14,071 bases of DNA from DASXPG01 sp035559335 (GTDB lineage Bacteria; Gemmatimonadota; Gemmatimonadetes; Gemmatimonadales; JACORV01), in contig DATMBH010000227.1 of the NCBI GenBank assembly GCA_035559335.1, positions 1 to 14,071 on the forward strand, read 5' to 3'. Below the pieces are notes generated by a model. It ran no database searches and had not been told where the DNA came from. It was given only the letters and a program-made list of their open reading frames with translations. Shown here one piece after another: positions 11,944-14,071 of the stretch; within the stretch, counting starts at the first letter, position 1; each line of letters begins with the position of its first letter. The translations under genes were made by a program, and so were the position numbers.

Positions 11944-13992
11944 CTATGAAGATCGCGCGCTGCTGCTCCACACTTCCGTCGCCGCGATTCTGACGTCCCG
12001 CACCTGAAGCGGCTTGGACAGGACCCGGACGCCCTGCGGCACGATGCCGCCGTCCGAGGTAATGATGAGGCGGGAGTTCCACTCCGGCCTAAGGCGCGCG
12101 AGTGCGGTCCGGAATGGCTCCCGACCCACCACCGCGCGGTGATCGGCGATCACCAAATCGTAGTCATTGGCCTCGATCAGTTTGGACCCCTCCTCGCCGC
12201 TCGCGACCGCGTCCACGGTGTGACCCTCGTGGGTGAACAGCACCGAGACCAGCCGCTGGACCGCGGCGTCATCGTCCACCACCAGGATTCGGCGCGCGCT
12301 TGCCGCAGCGGGCCGGGCGGCGGCGGCTTCGGCTCCGCGTGTCGTGGTTGGCAGCGACAGCGTGAACGTCGCGCCCTCTCCAGGCGTCGATTCGACACTC
12401 AGGGTGCCGCCGTGCGACTCGGCGATCCCGTAGCTGAGGAACAGCCCTAGACCGGTGCCCTCGCCGGGCGGCTTGGTGGTGAAGAACGGGTCGAAGATCT
12501 GCGCCGCGACCTCCTTGCTCATGCCTGGACCGGTGTCGGAAACCCTGAGCACCACGCGGCGGTCCTCTTCCGCCACCGAGACGTTCAGCTTCCGCGGCCG
12601 GCCTTCGGGCAGCTGCTTCATGGCGTAGGCAGCGTTCGCAACCAGGTTCAGCACGACCTGCTGGAGTTCGTCGCGGTTGCCCCTGATCGGCGCCAGGCCC
12701 GCGGGCGCATCGAGCCGCAGTTCGATCCCGGCCTGGCGCAGCTCGTAACTCATCAGTGACACGGTGCGTTGCACGACCTCGGACAGGTCGAGCGAGTCGG
12801 CCTCGCCCGGACTGCGCCGCGCGAAGGTGAGCAGGTTGCGCACGATGCGGCTGGCGCGCTCGGCCTGGTCGTTGATGACCTTGAGATGTTCGGGCGCGGC
12901 GGGCACCGACGGGTTGGAGAGCAGCAGTTCCGACAGCCCAGCGATGGAGGTGAGCGGATTGTTCAGCTCGTGAGCGACGCCCGAGACGAGCGTGCCGATG
13001 GCGGCCAGTTTCTCGCTTTGCATCAGCTGGCCCTCCAGCAGCTTCTGCTCGGTCACGTCCTCGGCGATCACCACCGCATTGGCCTCCGCGACCGGCGTGG
13101 GAAGCGGCGAGGCCACGACGCGGACGGTTCGGCCCCGCGCCGAGCGGCGCAACACCGCTGGGGCGCGCCTGCCCGCGCGCGCGGCCGCCAGCGGGCCCGC
13201 CAGCGAGTCGGAATCGCCGAACAGCGCGAGGCCCAGGTCGAGGCCGATCACCCGCTGCACCGGCTCGGCGAGCAGTACTCCAAGTGCGTCGTTGGCGCGC
13301 CTGACGATGCCGGCGTTGTCCACAATCGCGATGCCGACGTCGAGAGCGTCGAAGGTGCTTTCCCACTGTTCCTTGCCGGCCCGCACCAGCTCGAAGAAGC
13401 GCGCGTTGGCCAGCACCACGGCGGCGTGGGTGGCGGCCGTGGAGAGCAGCCGCGCGTCCTCGGGCGTGAAATCCCCGAGCAGCTTGTCAGCCACGGCCAG
13501 CGCCCCAACTGTCACGCCGTGGGCGCGCAGCGGCGCGGCAATGGCGGTACGCCCGCGGGCGCCCTCGAACAGCTGCAGCTGGCCCGGGGCGCCGGCACGC
13601 AGCTCGAGGCGCTCGTGGCGGATCGCGTCCAACACCACGCCGTGCGACTCGGGGTCCACCTTGCGGTGCAGCTGGTCGGCAAGAAAGCCCTTGGCAGCGA
13701 CGACCTCGAACGCTCCTCCCTGCTCGGGTGCGAGCAGCACCAGTGCGCCCGAGGCATCGGTGGCGCGCATCGCATAACGAGCCAGTTCGGCGACCACGTG
13801 ATCGAACCGCAGCGAGGCGGACAGCACCTGGGCCAGCTCCTGGAGCGCGTACAGCTCGGCCAGCCGGCGCGACAACTCGGCGGACAGCCGCTGGCGTTCG
13901 GCCCTCAGTTCGGCGGTGACGTCGCGGCCGAATAGCACGCGCGAGATGCCGGCTCCGATCGCGCTCCACAACCGCCGCGCGAACCCCAGCAA
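11944..13992 (-). CDS. Hybrid histidine kinase (GAF-PAS-HisKA-HATPase-receiver)
   Basis: A protein of at least 682 residues with no obvious membrane segment, so probably a cytoplasmic sensor. After a charged helical stretch (25-60) come a GAF domain (about 65-200) and a PAS domain (about 208-318). The HisKA motif HELNNPLTS (341-349) has phospho-acceptor His341. The ATPase has an N box with Asn453, DTGPGM (486-491), FDPFFTTK (500-507) and GEGTGLGL (510-517). The C-terminal receiver (568-680) keeps acidic Asp573-575, acceptor Asp617, Thr645 and Lys660, although the usual MPG turn after the acceptor Asp is replaced by HRAV. The start shown is TTG at 13990-13992. The frame remains open to the right edge with no ATG or GTG, so the gene may begin beyond the window. 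Its signal and output partner are unknown. Confidence 0.93.
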   Translation of the reverse strand: MLGFARRLWSAIGAGISRVLFGRDVTAELRAERQRLSAELSRRLAELYALQELAQVLSASLRFDHVVAELARYAMRATDASGALVLLAPEQGGAFEVVAAKGFLADQLHRKVDPESHGVVLDAIRHERLELRAGAPGQLQLFEGARGRTAIAAPLRAHGVTVGALAVADKLLGDFTPEDARLLSTAATHAAVVLANARFFELVRAGKEQWESTFDALDVGIAIVDNAGIVRRANDALGVLLAEPVQRVIGLDLGLALFGDSDSLAGPLAAARAGRRAPAVLRRSARGRTVRVVASPLPTPVAEANAVVIAEDVTEQKLLEGQLMQSEKLAAIGTLVSGVAHELNNPLTSIAGLSELLLSNPSVPAAPEHLKVINDQAERASRIVRNLLTFARRSPGEADSLDLSEVVQRTVSLMSYELRQAGIELRLDAPAGLAPIRGNRDELQQVVLNLVANAAYAMKQLPEGRPRKLNVSVAEEDRRVVLRVSDTGPGMSKEVAAQIFDPFFTTKPPGEGTGLGLFLSYGIAESHGGTLSVESTPGEGATFTLSLPTTTRGAEAAAARPAAASARRILVVDDDAAVQRLVSVLFTHEGHTVDAVASGEEGSKLIEANDYDLVIADHRAVVGREPFRTALARLRPEWNSRLIITSDGGIVPQGVRVLSKPLQVRDVRIAATEVWSSSARSS

Positions 13993-14071
13993 GGTGAACG
14001 GGCCGCTCTGCGGCCGTCGCGGTTCGAGCGGGCGGCGGACCGGACCTGAGGTCCGGGTGGAGGCGGGCGAG

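Noticed and set aside
12769..13935. 388-codon + strand open frame opposite the hybrid kinase
   Set aside because: The opposite strand has a complete and well-ordered kinase; this frame shows only Arg/Gly/His/Gln-rich filler.

Overview
The window is a high-GC, gene-dense bacterial stretch with no RNA gene, insertion sequence, phage gene or CRISPR array that I can see. GT9 (heptosyltransferase-type) glycosyltransferases, a Kdo/WaaP-type sugar kinase and an outer-membrane beta-barrel protein point to a Gram-negative (diderm) host. The mix of DUF4254-like proteins, a FHA-GAF-cyclase and signalling fusions would fit Gemmatimonadota or a neighbouring phylum, but that placement is inference from style, not from a marker gene.

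Layout. (1) Bases 1-259 carry the 3' end of a Maf-type nucleotide pyrophosphatase (+). (2) Bases 261-3752 form an envelope-sugar block: GT9 gene A (-), two small overlapping genes (+) that look like the two halves of a DUF4254 protein, GT9 gene B (-) and a Kdo-kinase-like gene (-). (3) Bases 3759-6932 carry a FHA-GAF-class III adenylate cyclase (-) and trpE (-). From trpE to GT9 B (6932 down to 1969) all genes run the same way with gaps of 2, 6 and 54 bases, so they may be one transcription unit. (4) Bases 6934-8979 (+) encode a secreted beta-barrel protein of uncertain family, head-to-head with trpE with essentially no spacer. (5) Bases 9149-11922 (+) encode a PilB/GspE-type secretion ATPase fused to a response-regulator receiver domain, followed by a NUDIX hydrolase. 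(6) Bases 11944-13992 (-) encode a GAF-PAS hybrid histidine kinase that may extend past the right edge.

How it fits together. The GT9 pair, the kinase and the DUF4254-like pair suggest assembly or decoration of a surface glycan such as LPS core. The cyclase, the receiver-tagged ATPase and the hybrid kinase are signalling parts, plausibly tied to surface functions such as pili or secretion; this link is positional only.

Most notable: the split, tandemly overlapping DUF4254-like gene pair whose halves resemble each other; the ATPase-receiver fusion; and two intergenic inverted repeats built from a shared heptamer (GTGANNG) at gene 3' ends.
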